This document shows, one piece after another, positions 47,079-58,602 of a DNA stretch of 64,000 nt. Location: NCBI GenBank assembly GCA_027924585.1, contig BSBM01000865.1:434001-498000 (forward strand), read 5' to 3'. A program made the translations under genes and the position numbers. Origin of the DNA: Larix kaempferi (lineage: Eukaryota > Streptophyta > Pinopsida > Pinales > Pinaceae). The number at the start of each line of letters is the position of its first letter. Positions within the stretch are counted from its first letter, which is position 1. The notes beneath the pieces were generated by a model that saw only the letters and a list, made by a program, of their open reading frames with translations, did not search any database and was not told the DNA's origin.

Positions 47079-49100
47079 AGTTTCCTGCTCAAATGAACAA
47101 GAAGTTCTCTAAGGAAAACTAAGACAAGTAGCACAAAGAGCACACCACTAAAAAAGGTCCTAGGTAAATCAAACCAGGCAAATAGATGCCTTCTAGAGAA
47201 GAGTCTGGGATGATGAGGGCCCATAATAGATCAACGAAGGATGAAGAACAGTTACCCGGGGTCCACAATACAATGACTAAGGGTGCAAGCGCTAGAATCA
47301 CCCAACCACCCTCCCAAAGAACTGCAAGGGATTTCCTCCCACATCTGTCCTAGGTACAACAGATATAACCCTCTGTCGTCACCTATGTATGAACCTATTG
47401 TCAGATACTAAGTATACCACCACACCGAAAACTCCCGGGGGAACAGTCTCTGGTCGAATCAGAAGGCGTGGGCAGGGTAACTGAGCTCGAAACTCAAAAG
47501 AGTCCCCAAACGCGATCCAATCTTGGTATATGCTCGAAATAGAAAGTAGGATGTGTATTCCCAACAATCTGATCTCACAAGACCTACTACATAGATCCCA
47601 GGCAAGTTTTGAATGAAGTGGGTTTACCTGCGATAGTCGAACTACGATTTTTGCGTAATGTGTGATCTTGGGTGGTTTAAGGTGTTTTAAACCCAAGATC
47701 CTAACCAAGACTAGTTGGTGTATAGTGTAACCTAGAAAATAAAATGTTACTAGTACATTTTATTAGGGTTCATTTTAAAGGTTACTTGCTTACTCAAAAA
47801 GGTAGTGGGTGTGTGAGAGTGGTTATAACAGAAATAGAATACTGAAATGAAATGCTTACCACTAAACAAATCTTTTCTTTTTAATGCAAGTCTTAAAATT
47901 ACGATCTAGAATGCATATGCAAATGCAATTTTTAATCTTTTGAATGCAAAAAAGGTAAAAATAAAGCCTAAATATACAAAATTAAACTCAAAACCTAAGA
48001 ATGTAGCTACTTAAGCAAATAAGTATGCAAAGGAAAACTTGTTCTTTTTGAATGCAAAGCACTCTTAAATCCTTTAAGCCACTTGCAAGGTACTCTACTC
48101 AGAAAATAAATCAATTTTTTTTTTTATGCTTTTCAATGGTAAGAAACAAAACTGAAACTAACCTACTATCAAAGCAAAAGCAAAGAACTTTCAAGATTCC
48201 TTATTGAAACAGTAAAAGCTACCAATATGACTTTTAAATATTTATTGATGTAAGCATTCCAATCATTGGGAAAAGAGTACGAAAACTACTCTTAGACCCA
48301 AACAAAGCAAATGACCTACAAAGAAGTACGGTTTGGTAAAGTCAGGTCTGAACATAAATAGTATAATCAAGGTCCTGAACAGTAACAAAGACACTTGAGC
48401 TTTCACTACAAAAAGAAAACTAAAAACATAATGGAGGATAAGAAACCAATCTAAAGAGAAATTTTACTCAAATAGACACAAACAGGGTCAAGTAGACTCA
48501 ATAGGTTTCAATCCAGTGGAAATGGAGCAAGTAGGTTCAGTCAAACTCAAATTAGGGTACGAAACACCAAACTGGTCCACAACCCCCCAACTTGGGTCCA
48601 CAAGCCCCAAAACTTTCCAAACAAGCCCAAATTGATCAAAAGAGGTTCAAATCATGAATGTAGGATCAGTACAAGAATAGGAGACTACTTAGAGTGGTTT
48701 AACTCAAACCTAGTGTCATCAGGGACCCCAAAAATGCAGCCACAACCCCCAAATTTGGGTCCACAATCCAAAAACTCAAAAATTTCAAACCCAGATTGTG
48801 TGCGCTCCTATGTATGAAGAAAACCAATTCCCATAACAGGGGAGGTCACTACTGTATTGATTAAAACTAGCGCATGGGCGCTACTATGCTTCACAACAAT
48901 AGCGCACAAGTAAGAAGAGTTGAAAAAATGGGGTTAAAACCCCCCAACATAAGTCCACCAAGGTCTGAAAAGGATGGGAAGGGTCTATAAAATCCCAGGA
49001 GGGTCAAAAAGAGCCTAATAACTGATTCTAATAATGAAATTGAACAAATACCTTAAAAAAAAACTAAAGAAATGACCTTGGATACCCCTAAGCAGTTAGG
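47079..49100 (-). other. I leader; no certain gene
   Basis: Between the primer-binding site and the gag-like ORF. Repeated 'cccccaacttgggtccacaa' motifs occur near 48585 and 48745. The minus-strand frame 47379-47708 lacks recognisable motifs. A/T-rich with homopolymers around 47880-48180. Confidence 0.5.
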
Positions 49101-49121
49101 CTTTCCCCAGTGGAGTCGCCA
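49101..49121 (-). promoter_or_regulatory. Primer-binding site of I
   Basis: The minus strand reads TGGCGACTCCACTGGGGAA, three bases after the LTR end. This differs from the TGGTATCAGAGC site used by all other elements here and is of the kind found in Tat/Ogre-like gypsy. A tRNA-Arg primer is plausible from family knowledge. Confidence 0.8.
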
Positions 49122-49124
49122 TTC

Positions 49125-50177
49125 TATTGTGAGGAAAATGCACCTATAGCTCAAGGGAGAAACTACCAACTTACGGTGATAAAGATAGACTTACAAGCAT
49201 TCTGCAAGTACAACAAATAAGTGAAGAGATTAGGGTTTAAAGATGTATGCACCTTGTTTAGAAGGTTGATCCTAGCTTTGCCTCCCTCGCTCTTCAATGC
49301 TTATCTAGTGTCGCAATGCCCAGAACTGCAAAACAACTTGATACCTTTCTCAAATACATTTGACTACATATATAATATTGATATTCATAACAAAAGAAGA
49401 CATCAGACTATAAGCAAACTGTAATCAAATCCGAGACACATTAATAGGTCATATTTGGAAAGAGAAGAACGTCTGATCTTTATTAATGAATGAAGCAAGT
49501 ATATCAAGTTATGACTTCCTTCAAGCTTGGCACTTCACGAAACCTAGATTCAAGGTCTCTTGCTTCTGTTCTCCAAGGATCCCAACCTTTAATCAGCTGT
49601 GCTAGGGTTTATGAGAAACTGAGGCACAAGAGAGGGGGATGAGGGTCTCTATTCCTCCAGCATAACAATGTTCTGAGATTTGTCCCCTCACATGGCCCTT
49701 CTACCCTCCTTATATAGTCAGTGAAGGAGAGGCAAAGAAGTTATAACCGAGTAGGAGGTTCCCCAACCAACTTAACTTACCCAAATTTCAATATTTTGAC
49801 TTGTACAGGAATGTACTCTACTCTACAGTAGAAAAACTAGCGCACATGTGGAGGTGGGCGCTACTTTAATGAAGCAGAGTAGGGTATAGACGCTACTATC
49901 ATGACTGTGTACGAGCGCCCATGTGAAAAAATGGCCAAAAACAAGCTTTTCTGCTCATTTTCAGGAGATCGTTTGGTCTGGAAAAATGTTCCTAAGGGTT
50001 GTAATCATCAAATGGGTCATGAATGAGATAATTTCAACCATTTTTAGTGTCCCAAATGACCCCTCAATCCACAAGTGTCCTATTGTGTGACTGAACTTGA
50101 TCTCAAGAAGTGTCGTCATGCGACCAAGGAATGCAAGTGTCGTCATGAATGGAGAGGTGTCATTTTAAGCTATAAAA
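49125..50177 (-). repeat. 5' LTR of I
   Basis: 1053 bp, same length as the left copy. The plus strand runs TATTGTGAGGAAAATGC to AGCTATAAAA and is followed by TGTAC, where E integrase resumes as VEYI on the minus strand. Confidence 0.88.
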
Positions 50178-51960
50178 TGTACTCAACTATGTCCCTTTTC
50201 ATTCCAATCCAAAAGTATTGCTTTCTTACTGTTGTTATAGTCTTCTGATATCCTGGGTGTCCAGAGTATGGCATTTGATGTATTTCATCCAGCACTAGCT
50301 TCTTCAAGTCTGCACTATTTTGGATGTACAGTCTATCTTTGTAGATGAGGATATCATCTTCACCAAGTCGATATCCCTCACACTTTTCATCCACATTACC
50401 CTACTGCAACTTCTCTTTAATTTGAAGGAAAGTTTCATCACTGTTTTGGGCTTCAACAACTCTTGTCTTCAAATCTGATTTACACACATTTAATGTTGAA
50501 ACATAAATATTTCTGCTAAGAGCATCTGCAACCTTATTCTCTTTCCCTTTTACATGCTTAATTTCAAAATCCAATTTACAAAGAAAATCCATCGATCTAT
50601 CTTGCCTAGCATTCAGGTTGGGATGGTCAAACAAATACTTCAAGCTCATGTGGTCTGTTCTAAGCTCAAATCTTCTTCCCAACAAATAATGTCTCCACAT
50701 CTTGAGAGCATGTACTATGGCTGCTAATTCTAAATCATGTGTGACATAATTCTTTTCATGCTCTTTTAATTTTCTTGACTCATGGAAAATCACAACTCCT
50801 TTCTGCATGAGCACTCCACCTAGCCCTTCAATGCAAGCATCTATGCACACTACAAAATCCTTCTTTGGATATGTTATCTTCAAAACAGGAGCACTGGTAA
50901 GTAACTCCTTTAACTATTGAAAACTTTTCTCACACTTTTCATACCATACAAACTTTATATTCTTAATTTGCAATGAAGTGATTGGATGAGCTATCTTGTA
51001 GAAGCCTTCAATAAACCTTCCGTAGTAACCAGCAAGGCCCATAAAAGATCTAACATTTGAAACATTCTTTGGAGTATACCAATCCATGATGGCATTAATC
51101 TTCTCTGGATCAACTGCAATTCCTTCTTCAGAAATGATATGACCCAAATATTGCACCTTCTTTTGATAGAATTCACATTTACTTAACTTGGCATACAACT
51201 GGTGTTCTCTAAGGAATTCCAACACCATTCTTATATGTTCCTCATGTTCTTATTCATTCTTTGAATAGACAAGAATGTCATCCAAGAACACAATCACAAA
51301 CTTATCCAAATATTTGTTGAATACACTATTCATGAGACACATGAATGTAGCAGGTGCATTGGTAAGACCAAATGGAACAACATTGAACTCATAGTGACCA
51401 TATCTAGTTCTGAAAGTTGTCTTGTGAATGTCTTATTCTTTAATCCTCACTTGATGGTAGCCAAACCTCAATTCAATCTTTGAAAACACTTTAGCTTCCT
51501 TCATTTCATCAAACAAGTCATCAATTCTTGGCAATGGATACTTGTTCTTGATTGTCACTTTATTGAGTTACCTATAATCAATACACAGCCTTAAGGTCCC
51601 ATCCTTCTTCTTAAAAAATAACACCGGTGCTCCCCAAGGAGACACACTTGGTCTGATATAACTTTTGTCCATTAATTCTTGTTGTTGCATCTTCGACTCT
51701 ACCAATTCCGGTGTGCTCATTCTATAAGGAGCTTTGGAATTTAGCACTAGCCCTAGAACAAGATCAATGGTAAAATTAATATCTCTCTTTGGTGGTAGTC
51801 CGAGCACTTCATCTGGAAACACATCTTGGAATTCTTGCAACAATGGGAAGTCTTCTATCCTTGGTCCTTTGTCCTCTGATGAATCTAATATATGGACTGC
51901 ATATAATTGGCAACAATGCTTGTAAAACTTTTTCAACTGTAAGGATGAAATTTGTCTTAC
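50178..51960 (-). pseudogene. RT, RNase H and integrase zinc domain of E
   Basis: Read leftward: [40 protein letters not shown] and [17 protein letters not shown] (stop for Gln). RT active site [16 protein letters not shown] (about 51258-51300). RNase H: PKKDFVVCIDACIEGLGGVL, ELAAIVHALKMWRHYLLG and FELRTDHMSLKYLF. GKENKVADALSRN closes the domain. Integrase N-terminus: SGHPGYQKTITTVRKQYFWI. Four stops sit at Gln positions (CAA or CAG to TAA or TAG); others are scattered. The frame is cut by I after VEYI at 50178. Confidence 0.9.
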
Positions 51961-53618
51961 TGAAACTTACTTGGGAATTCCTCTTACCAATCTTGGCCTT
52001 CCCTCTTCATCAATGCACTCAAGTACTTTCTCATAACAGTCCAACTTGGCTCTATGTCTTTCCAACCAATCCATGCCAATTAAGGCATCATAAGATCCTA
52101 ATGGTAATACATTTAAATATGCATGTGTGTGGAGTCCATTCAATTCTATGGGGCACTCCACCACTACCTCACTAACTTTTCTCTTGGTCCCTGTGGCTAA
52201 TTGAACTAGCCAAGACTTATGGTGCTTCACTTTTCTAAGAGAACAACCTTCAACCACTTTTTGAGAAACATAACTATGAGTAGATCGTGGATCAATCAAA
52301 ACAAAAATAGATTGCTTAGCAATCTTACCTTCAACTTCCACCACTGATGATTGATGGTATGCCTGATGATTATCCAATGCTGCATAAATTCAAGGTGTTT
52401 CCCTTGCCATGTCCTCTAGTATTGCTGCTCCCTTTAAGTTGTGCAACCTTCGGGGATTCTCCTTCCGATGTGGACAATCCTTAAGCATGTGATTTTCTCC
52501 ACATCCCCAACACTAAAGTGGCCCTTTTGATGCTTTATTTGTAGCTACTGTTGGCTTGAATCCACTCCTTGCTTGCTGCCCCTGTGGAAAGGTTCTAGGC
52601 TGAATTTTGAATGGTGGTTTGAAACCACTTTTCTTTTGATCAAACCTCCCTCTTGTATTTCCTTTCCATGTTGGGTTAACCTCTGATTTTCTTGTATTCT
52701 GCTCATAGCAATGCATTTCCATTCTAATGGCTTCATCAAGACTTGGTGGATTAACAAACTCAATTCTATCTCTGAAACTTAGAGGTAGACTCCCAAGGAA
52801 GCATTGGATTTTTACTCTCTCTCATCTTTAATGTAATCCACATACCTCAGTAATTCCAAAAATTTATGGACATGTTCTTGCATAGATTTTTGTCCCAGCC
52901 CGATTTCATTGAACTCTTTTCTCTTGCTGTCATAATACCTAGCAGAAAGGTATTTTTCCTTGAATTACTTCTTAAATCTCTCACAGTTGATCTTCTTTTC
53001 ACTGATTTCGTTTACTTGCAAGAGGTTGTCCCACCAAATTGAAGCCCTGCCATTTAGATTGTAAATGACAATTATGGATTTTTCATTTCCTGAGTAGTTC
53101 TGAATTCTAAAATATTTCTTCATTCCAAGAAGCCATGCCTTTGCCTCTTGACCAGTCTTGTCTTCTCCATCAAATGTGGGAGGCCTTTCCTTCCTGAATT
53201 CTTCATGTGGGATGCCTTTGAACTTCTTTCTTCCATCCAATCTCCTGGGCTTATGCCTTGGAATTCTTTGAGAATCTCTGGAGTCACATGATCTGCTAGA
53301 AGAAGATCTAGAGGAAGGTGTTCTAGGCTTCTTGCTCACATAACTCTTCCTTGGGATTGGAGTCCTCTTCTTTGAACGACCCCTAGAGAAACTCTCTGCA
53401 TCTCTTCCTTCTTCACCTACATGACTTGGGTTGGAACCAAGGTTTATCCTCTGCTTCATATTAGTGAGGCTTTGCAAAATAACAACATTGAGTTGGTTTT
53501 GTTCTTCATGAGCCTTCATCAATCTTTCATTGAAGCTCACCATGGTTTCAACCAAATTTTGAGGAGTTGCTTGCTCCCTTCTCCCATTGGATTCAGTCTC
53601 AGGATTCACTTCTTGCAC
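51961..53618 (-). pseudogene. Gag and protease of E
   Basis: From ATG 53618: MQEVNPETESNGRREQ, a Ser/Arg-rich linker, then the gag core RKERPPTFDGEDKTGQEAKA, WLLGMKKYFRIQNYSGN and ASIWWDNLLQ. After a stop: FKEKYLSARYYDSKRKEF, FLGSLPLSFRDRIEF and a knuckle CWGCGENHMLKDC (C-X2-C-X4-H-X4-C). The protease region VLIDPRSTHSYVSQKVV shows Asp-Pro-Arg where the family has Asp-Ser-Gly, destroying the active site. YDALIGMDWLERHRAKLDC confirms the domain. Stops at about 52965, 52510 and 52376. Confidence 0.9.
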
Positions 53619-55440
53619 ATTTTATCCTAGCACATCTTCTTCATTCTCATAAGGATCCTGAGCATCATTTATGGTCACCATTTTTCTTTGGGGACTCTCT
53701 TCCTTCCTGTATGCTACTTCTGCTACACTATTAAATCTTATGAGCTACAAGCACTGTGCATTATGAAAATATTTGTTAGACATTTTAGGAATGCATATAG
53801 AAATATAAAACATCAATATTTAACATAATCAAACTCATGGAACCATTTACAGATTTAATATGTCTTCATTTCTTTTGTTCATTCATGCAATTCTGGAAAT
53901 TGCCCATATTGTCAACAATATGTCAAAATAGTCACTGGCACTTTTCTGCTCTAATTATCTATGGGGTATGATAACCTCATTGAAATTATGGTCATGAACC
54001 ATTGCTCCCTGTTGGATAAGCTTTCCAATGCCTATCCATGTGCTCCATTCCGACTTCGGTTGTGGAAACTACATCACTTCAAAAATGACAATTTTCACCA
54101 CAATTCTGCACTTTTTACACAGTTGCAAAATATCCTGAACTGCCAGCTTCAGCCACCTGTAGAAGCAAATCTAGAAATACTCTGCAAAACATTTCTACCG
54201 GGAGAAGTTAGTTCATACAAAAGGGAACACTCAGCAACTCACAGATCTCTATTCCGATGCACTATTCATTTTCTATAAAATTCTGGGTTTGTCTACTTTT
54301 AACTTTTGACATTTTCCAAATTTTCAAGATTTTGAGCCAAAAATGGCGATCTCCCAAACTGAGCATTTCTAGAAAATCTATGTCTAACGGAAAATGTCTG
54401 TTTTACTGAGAATATGAAATGTTGAGTTCAGTAAATTTCTTGAATCCTAATTACAGGGTCACTTTCATCCATTGCAAGCTTTTCAAAATCTCCAAAAAGT
54501 GGCCCGGAATAGTGCTTTCTGGCCTTCACACTCACCCCGACTCCACATCCTTTGGAGTTTGGCTCCAAAATTCCAGACTTAACACTGTGCCTACTCCACG
54601 ACCGCTCCATATCAATTTCGGCTCAATCCAACCTTCTGTCAAGCGTCGGGACACTGATTTGTAAAATCCATTAATCCCAAATTTATGCCAAATTGGAGCA
54701 TAATGGGCTCGGGATCCTCACTGAACCTTCCATAGCCTTCATTAATAGCCTCAAAATGCCAGTGAACTCATCCAATTCTAATACTACATGCTTCTGTAAT
54801 CCAAAAATCAATTTTTGGGCTCTCTCTATTTTTTTACCCGAACCCGAAACTGAAACCCGAAATCCGAAATTACGAGTTCGAAATTGTGGAAATCCAAAAC
54901 GCAATTTTCAAAAATTTGTGCTCCCGCAACCCGAAATCTCGAAATTGTGGGTTTGGAATTGCAGAAATCCAAAACGCAATTTTCAAAAATTCGCGTTCCC
55001 GCAACCCGAAAGCCGAAATTGCGAGTTCGGAATTGCGGAAATCCAAAAAGAAATTTTCAAAAATTTGCGTTCCCGCAACTAGAAATCCCAAAATTACGGG
55101 TTTGGAATTGCGAAAATCCAAAACGCAATTTTCAGAAATTTGTGTTCCCGCAACCTGAAATCCCAAAATCCATAGTTGTAGAAACACCTTTGTTCCTACA
55201 ACTTGCGGGGTTCATATCTCCTTCGTCCCTTAGCCAAATGAGACGAGTCCGGGTACCATTGGAAAGCTCTTGCAGAGCTCTATGCACCTGTGTGGTCCTA
55301 TGCCCCATATGAGAATTTTGATCCTACCATTTTTCTATTCCAAAATGACGCCCCAACTTCACCAATACCATGTTAAAACATTCTGTTACTTGTCTGCAAA
55401 CTCAGAGTTTGGCCCAAGCATCCCCAGTGCTGCAACATGG
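53619..55440 (-). other. E leader, including a 75-bp tandem array
   Basis: No gene on the element strand. At about 54840-55175 a 75-bp unit repeats four times ('aatccaaaacgcaattttca', 'gttcccgcaacccgaaat'). The repeat is a multiple of three and keeps several frames open on both strands; these are not genes. The block lies in the 5' untranslated region, unlike most arrays here, which are 3'. Confidence 0.75.
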
Positions 55441-55452
55441 GCTCTGATACCA
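55441..55452 (-). promoter_or_regulatory. Primer-binding site of E
   Basis: The complement of GCTCTGATACCA is TGGTATCAGAGC, three bases inside the LTR end. It matches initiator tRNA-Met. Confidence 0.9.
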
Positions 55453-55455
55453 CTC

Positions 55456-57098
55456 TATCATGTCCACTTCTATCAATCTAGTGCTAGGAAGGAAACATGA
55501 CCAACATGATGGGCTTATTGGCAATCTCGGCCCCATACATTACTAAGAAATTCATTGATAAATAAAAACTTATGTGTGCAAATACATACTCAATATGAAC
55601 ACAATAGAATAAAATCATATTTGCACACACACAAACAGAAATGCGTCAACATATCTATCACAGGCATATGATGAATCAACATGCAAAGAATTCAATCTCG
55701 TTCTCATGCTATGCGCAGACTTCATGTTAATCTCATTAAGATAATCATTTTAGTTCATTAACATGGATGATTAACATTTTGAACAAAACACATAATGATC
55801 ATAATTTAAACCACAGAGTCTCTTATCTTTGGGATGACTTTGTCCAAACAACTGGCTATGTGAGAGAAACATTCCACCCAACCATATATATTTGTCTAGC
55901 CTTATTCTTTCAGCTGAGAGATCACCCCCGAGTTGGGTTGTGTATCCACTAAGAAGGAACTAAACAGGCTCACTCACAGCCATTATTTTGCACAAACAGT
56001 CATGTCAAACCAACACATAGTTGGGTTTATCAAGCATGCAGAGACAAATGAGGAGGATGCTAATCCAGTGAGCTCAACTAAAAATCTATAAGCATCTCAA
56101 ATGAACTCAACAGTCATGGCACCCATAATACCTACCACACCCAACACAAGGAAGGTCCCCTTCTCTGCTGCACAGTCCCTGAGGTGTCCCTTCCCTCCAG
56201 TGCTCTTCAGGGTGGGCATAGAAAGGTCCAGCTGCTAATTCCTTGAGATTCTAGCCTTCATTGGCTTTATCAAGCAAACCCAACCTCTGCTCAATCATTC
56301 ACACTTGGATTTGTCACAATTCTGTCATCAATTATCTCAATCCCGTCACTGGATTTTTGGGCTATAAAAACTGGGTTTCTCTATGGATTTTGGGGTATCT
56401 AATGCTCTCAAATTCACCCCAGGGTTCATATCTATGGATCCCCCATTGGATTTTACTCTCAATACCAATTTTTTGGCATTTATGGCTCTTCAAAACGTGG
56501 GTTCTTGCAAAGTTGCGATTTCTGGTTTTTCTCACTGTTGGGAATTCGTAATGGATGAAAATTGGTACTGGGATCTTCAACAATGGAATGGGAATGAGGA
56601 AGAACCCATTACCATGAAGTATAGTGACTTTTCATACAAGAAAAATAGAGCCCATACCTACTATACGAATTTCTAGGCTGCCCATGCTCCATTGAAGCCA
56701 TGGACTGAATTCTTTAACAACTTTCTTACAACAGAAGTAAATGTCAGGAAGGAAAGTCAAATAGGTTCTAACAATGACATTTGGAAGCATAAGGTTCATC
56801 CCCACAACCCCCTCGCCACTCCCTAGTGGAATACACATAGCCCCTTCTCTTTTGTTACTTCCATAGCCAGTTATTGTATTTTATAGAAATATTAATATTT
56901 ACATCAAATTACAATATTCCATGGCTTAATAGCACATGGGTAACAAAATATCAAATGCTTGTCCATTTTAAATAAAATCTGAACATACACTAGCGGGGCC
57001 TTGGCCTTGAGCTCCACGCTAGGAAAACATACATCGCATGTATATAATATTTACATTAAAATCCAATATTTCATAACAGTCAAAATTGGGGTATTACA
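55456..57098 (-). repeat. 5' LTR of E
   Basis: The minus strand runs TGTAATACCCCAATTTTGAC to GGACATGATA. It pairs with 31888-33532; the terminal CA of the left copy is TA here. The right neighbour begins with the ATGTA duplication. Confidence 0.88.
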
Positions 57099-57982
57099 AT
57101 GTATTGACTTGTAGGGACCTTAATCTTCAAGGCTTAAACTTCTGCTTGATCTTGATAGCATACCGATAAGCTACTCCTAGTGAGGAGATGTCTAGGAAAT
57201 CCATCTCCATCTAAATGTACCTGTGCAGGTGACTACGGTACTTTAGGACCAAGTGCCATTCAAAGTCTCTAATACCTAGTTTGGAGCATATGGTATGGAA
57301 CATGTTGGTAAACTCTGGCCCTGCCTGTTCTCTCTCCTGGTGCAAAGTTGTCCACCTAGTATGCCAGTCATCATAGTTTCCGACTACGTAGAACTACTCC
57401 TTGATGGCATCAAAAAAATATTCCCAAGTGGGGTCTATCCTGAATAGTTCAAACTCATCTCTTGCATGCCTCTTGCAATACCCATCCCACCAGTCTTTGA
57501 TTTGGGGAAGGGACTTAAGGAGAGTGAATGTGATCTTTTCACTGTCGCAATTTTTTTTAACAAAGAAGTAACCCTCTAATAGATTTAACCATTTCTCCAA
57601 AGAATCTGCATCTATATTTCCTTCAAATAAGGGAATATCAAATTTAACTTGTACCTTGAACAAAGTCGCACCCCCCAAAAAACTGCTCGTTTAACGTGCA
57701 TCCACCGTCGTTGGCATTCTTCGAAGGATCTGGGCGAATTTATCCATCATCCCATTCCTTTATCGCGTGAAGGCCTCCTTAAGCAACATCTTAATACGAT
57801 CTCCTGATCCATAATCTCTCTTTCCCCCCCCCCACCATGTGATCTTGCTTGGGATGACAAGAGTGGTTTTCCCCAAGAGTGGTTTTTCCCAAGCTCAACT
57901 AGTTCGAGACCCAATATCGATATTTAGATCGCGTCGGGGACATGCATTGAGAAACCACAAGAGCAGAAGGCTCTGATACCAC
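57099..57982 (-). pseudogene. Reina-like gag of F2 with primer-binding site
   Basis: The primer-binding site complement lies at 57970-57981. The frame reads FKVQVKFDIPLFEGNIDADS, LEKWLNLLEGYFFVKK, QIKDWWDGYCKRHARDEF and WEYFFDAIKE, a stop, then YVVGNYDDWHTRWTTLHQER, EFTNMFHTICSKLGI and DFLDISSLGVAYRYAIKIK. It resembles the gag of G and overlaps in content with F1 gag at 60900-61208, proving two separate copies. Cut by E at 57099. Confidence 0.85.
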
Positions 57983-58602
57983 TGATCTGCATTTATGTGA
58001 GAACGAAATGAAAGAGTATATATATGTTCACACACACATATATATGGAAAGAAACATAGTAATACAGTAAACTCAAATTCTATTAAAATGAATGAAACAT
58101 AACAAATTGTAAAATAAAAGCAGCTAGAATGGTGGTAGCTATATCTTTGAGAAGAGAAGTGGCGGCTACGCTCATTCGTGACAAAATGAATACAAGAAGA
58201 GGCCAAAAGATCCTATTTGTCATAAGCATGAGGGAAAGAACCCTAAACATCCAAAACCTAACCCTAGAAGATAAGTCATCATAAAATTTGCGTCCCCAAG
58301 GTGGTTAGTTGAACAGTCAACTTCCCGGGGTCATAACTTTTGCATATGATCTTCTTTTGGGGCACTCGATAGCCTGTTGGAAAGGTATATCCAAGATTTA
58401 AAACTCCCAATTGCAGGCCAATGCTTGATAGTGATAATATTTGGCCCCCCTAATTTCCAAAAAACATCGTTTAGGGCCTCAAATCGACCTCGAAAGTTCG
58501 GGACCCGAACAACTGTAGAAAAATTACTAGAAAATTGCCAAAATAGAAAATTGTTTACAGCCAGTGGAATAGGTGTGTGGCCACCTAATTCCATATGGAT
58601 CA
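57983..58602 (-). repeat. LTR shared by F1 and F2 (620 bp)
   Basis: The minus strand starts TGATCCATATGG and ends ATAAATGCAGATCA, the same terminal style as the G LTR (TGATCC...GGATCA). F1 integrase and a G-rich tract precede it; the F2 primer-binding site and gag follow it. It thus serves as the 3' LTR of F1 and the 5' LTR of F2. Confidence 0.85.

Larger units (their letters stand above)
34719..50177 (-). mobile_element. Element I: Tat-like gypsy with gag-protease only, split by G
   Basis: The LTRs are 1053 bp each (34719-35771, 49125-50177), flanked by TGTAC (34714-34718, 50178-50182). The primer-binding site complement at 49101-49121 reads TGGCGACTCCACTGGGGA, and the polypurine tract is the complement of 35774-35780, so it runs leftward. 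Coding content is a gag-like region with two zinc knuckles and a protease; no RT, RNase H or integrase is visible in about 2.6 kb before the 3' LTR. It is therefore probably non-autonomous. It interrupts E integrase after VEYI. Confidence 0.87.
31888..57098 (-). mobile_element. Element E: Tekay-like chromodomain gypsy, split by I
   Basis: The LTRs are 1645 and 1643 bp (31888-33532 and 55456-57098). The primer-binding site complement at 55441-55452 and the polypurine tract next to 33532 show it runs leftward. The order gag-protease-RT-RNase H-integrase-chromodomain is typical of Tekay/del chromoviruses. Flanks carry ATGTA on both sides (31883-31887, 57099-57103). Without I it is about 9.7 kb, normal for the clade. 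Left flank is D and right flank is F2, which do not belong together. Confidence 0.85.

Noticed and set aside
47379-47708. 109-codon minus-strand frame in the I leader
   Set aside because: Possible short upstream ORF, but no domain and no supporting context beyond being open.
54683-55312. Several overlapping frames on both strands
   Set aside because: Explained by the 75-bp array in the E leader.
57820-57840. Ten-base C run near the start of F2 gag
   Set aside because: Homopolymer that may be a sequencing or replication-slippage feature; no functional reading.
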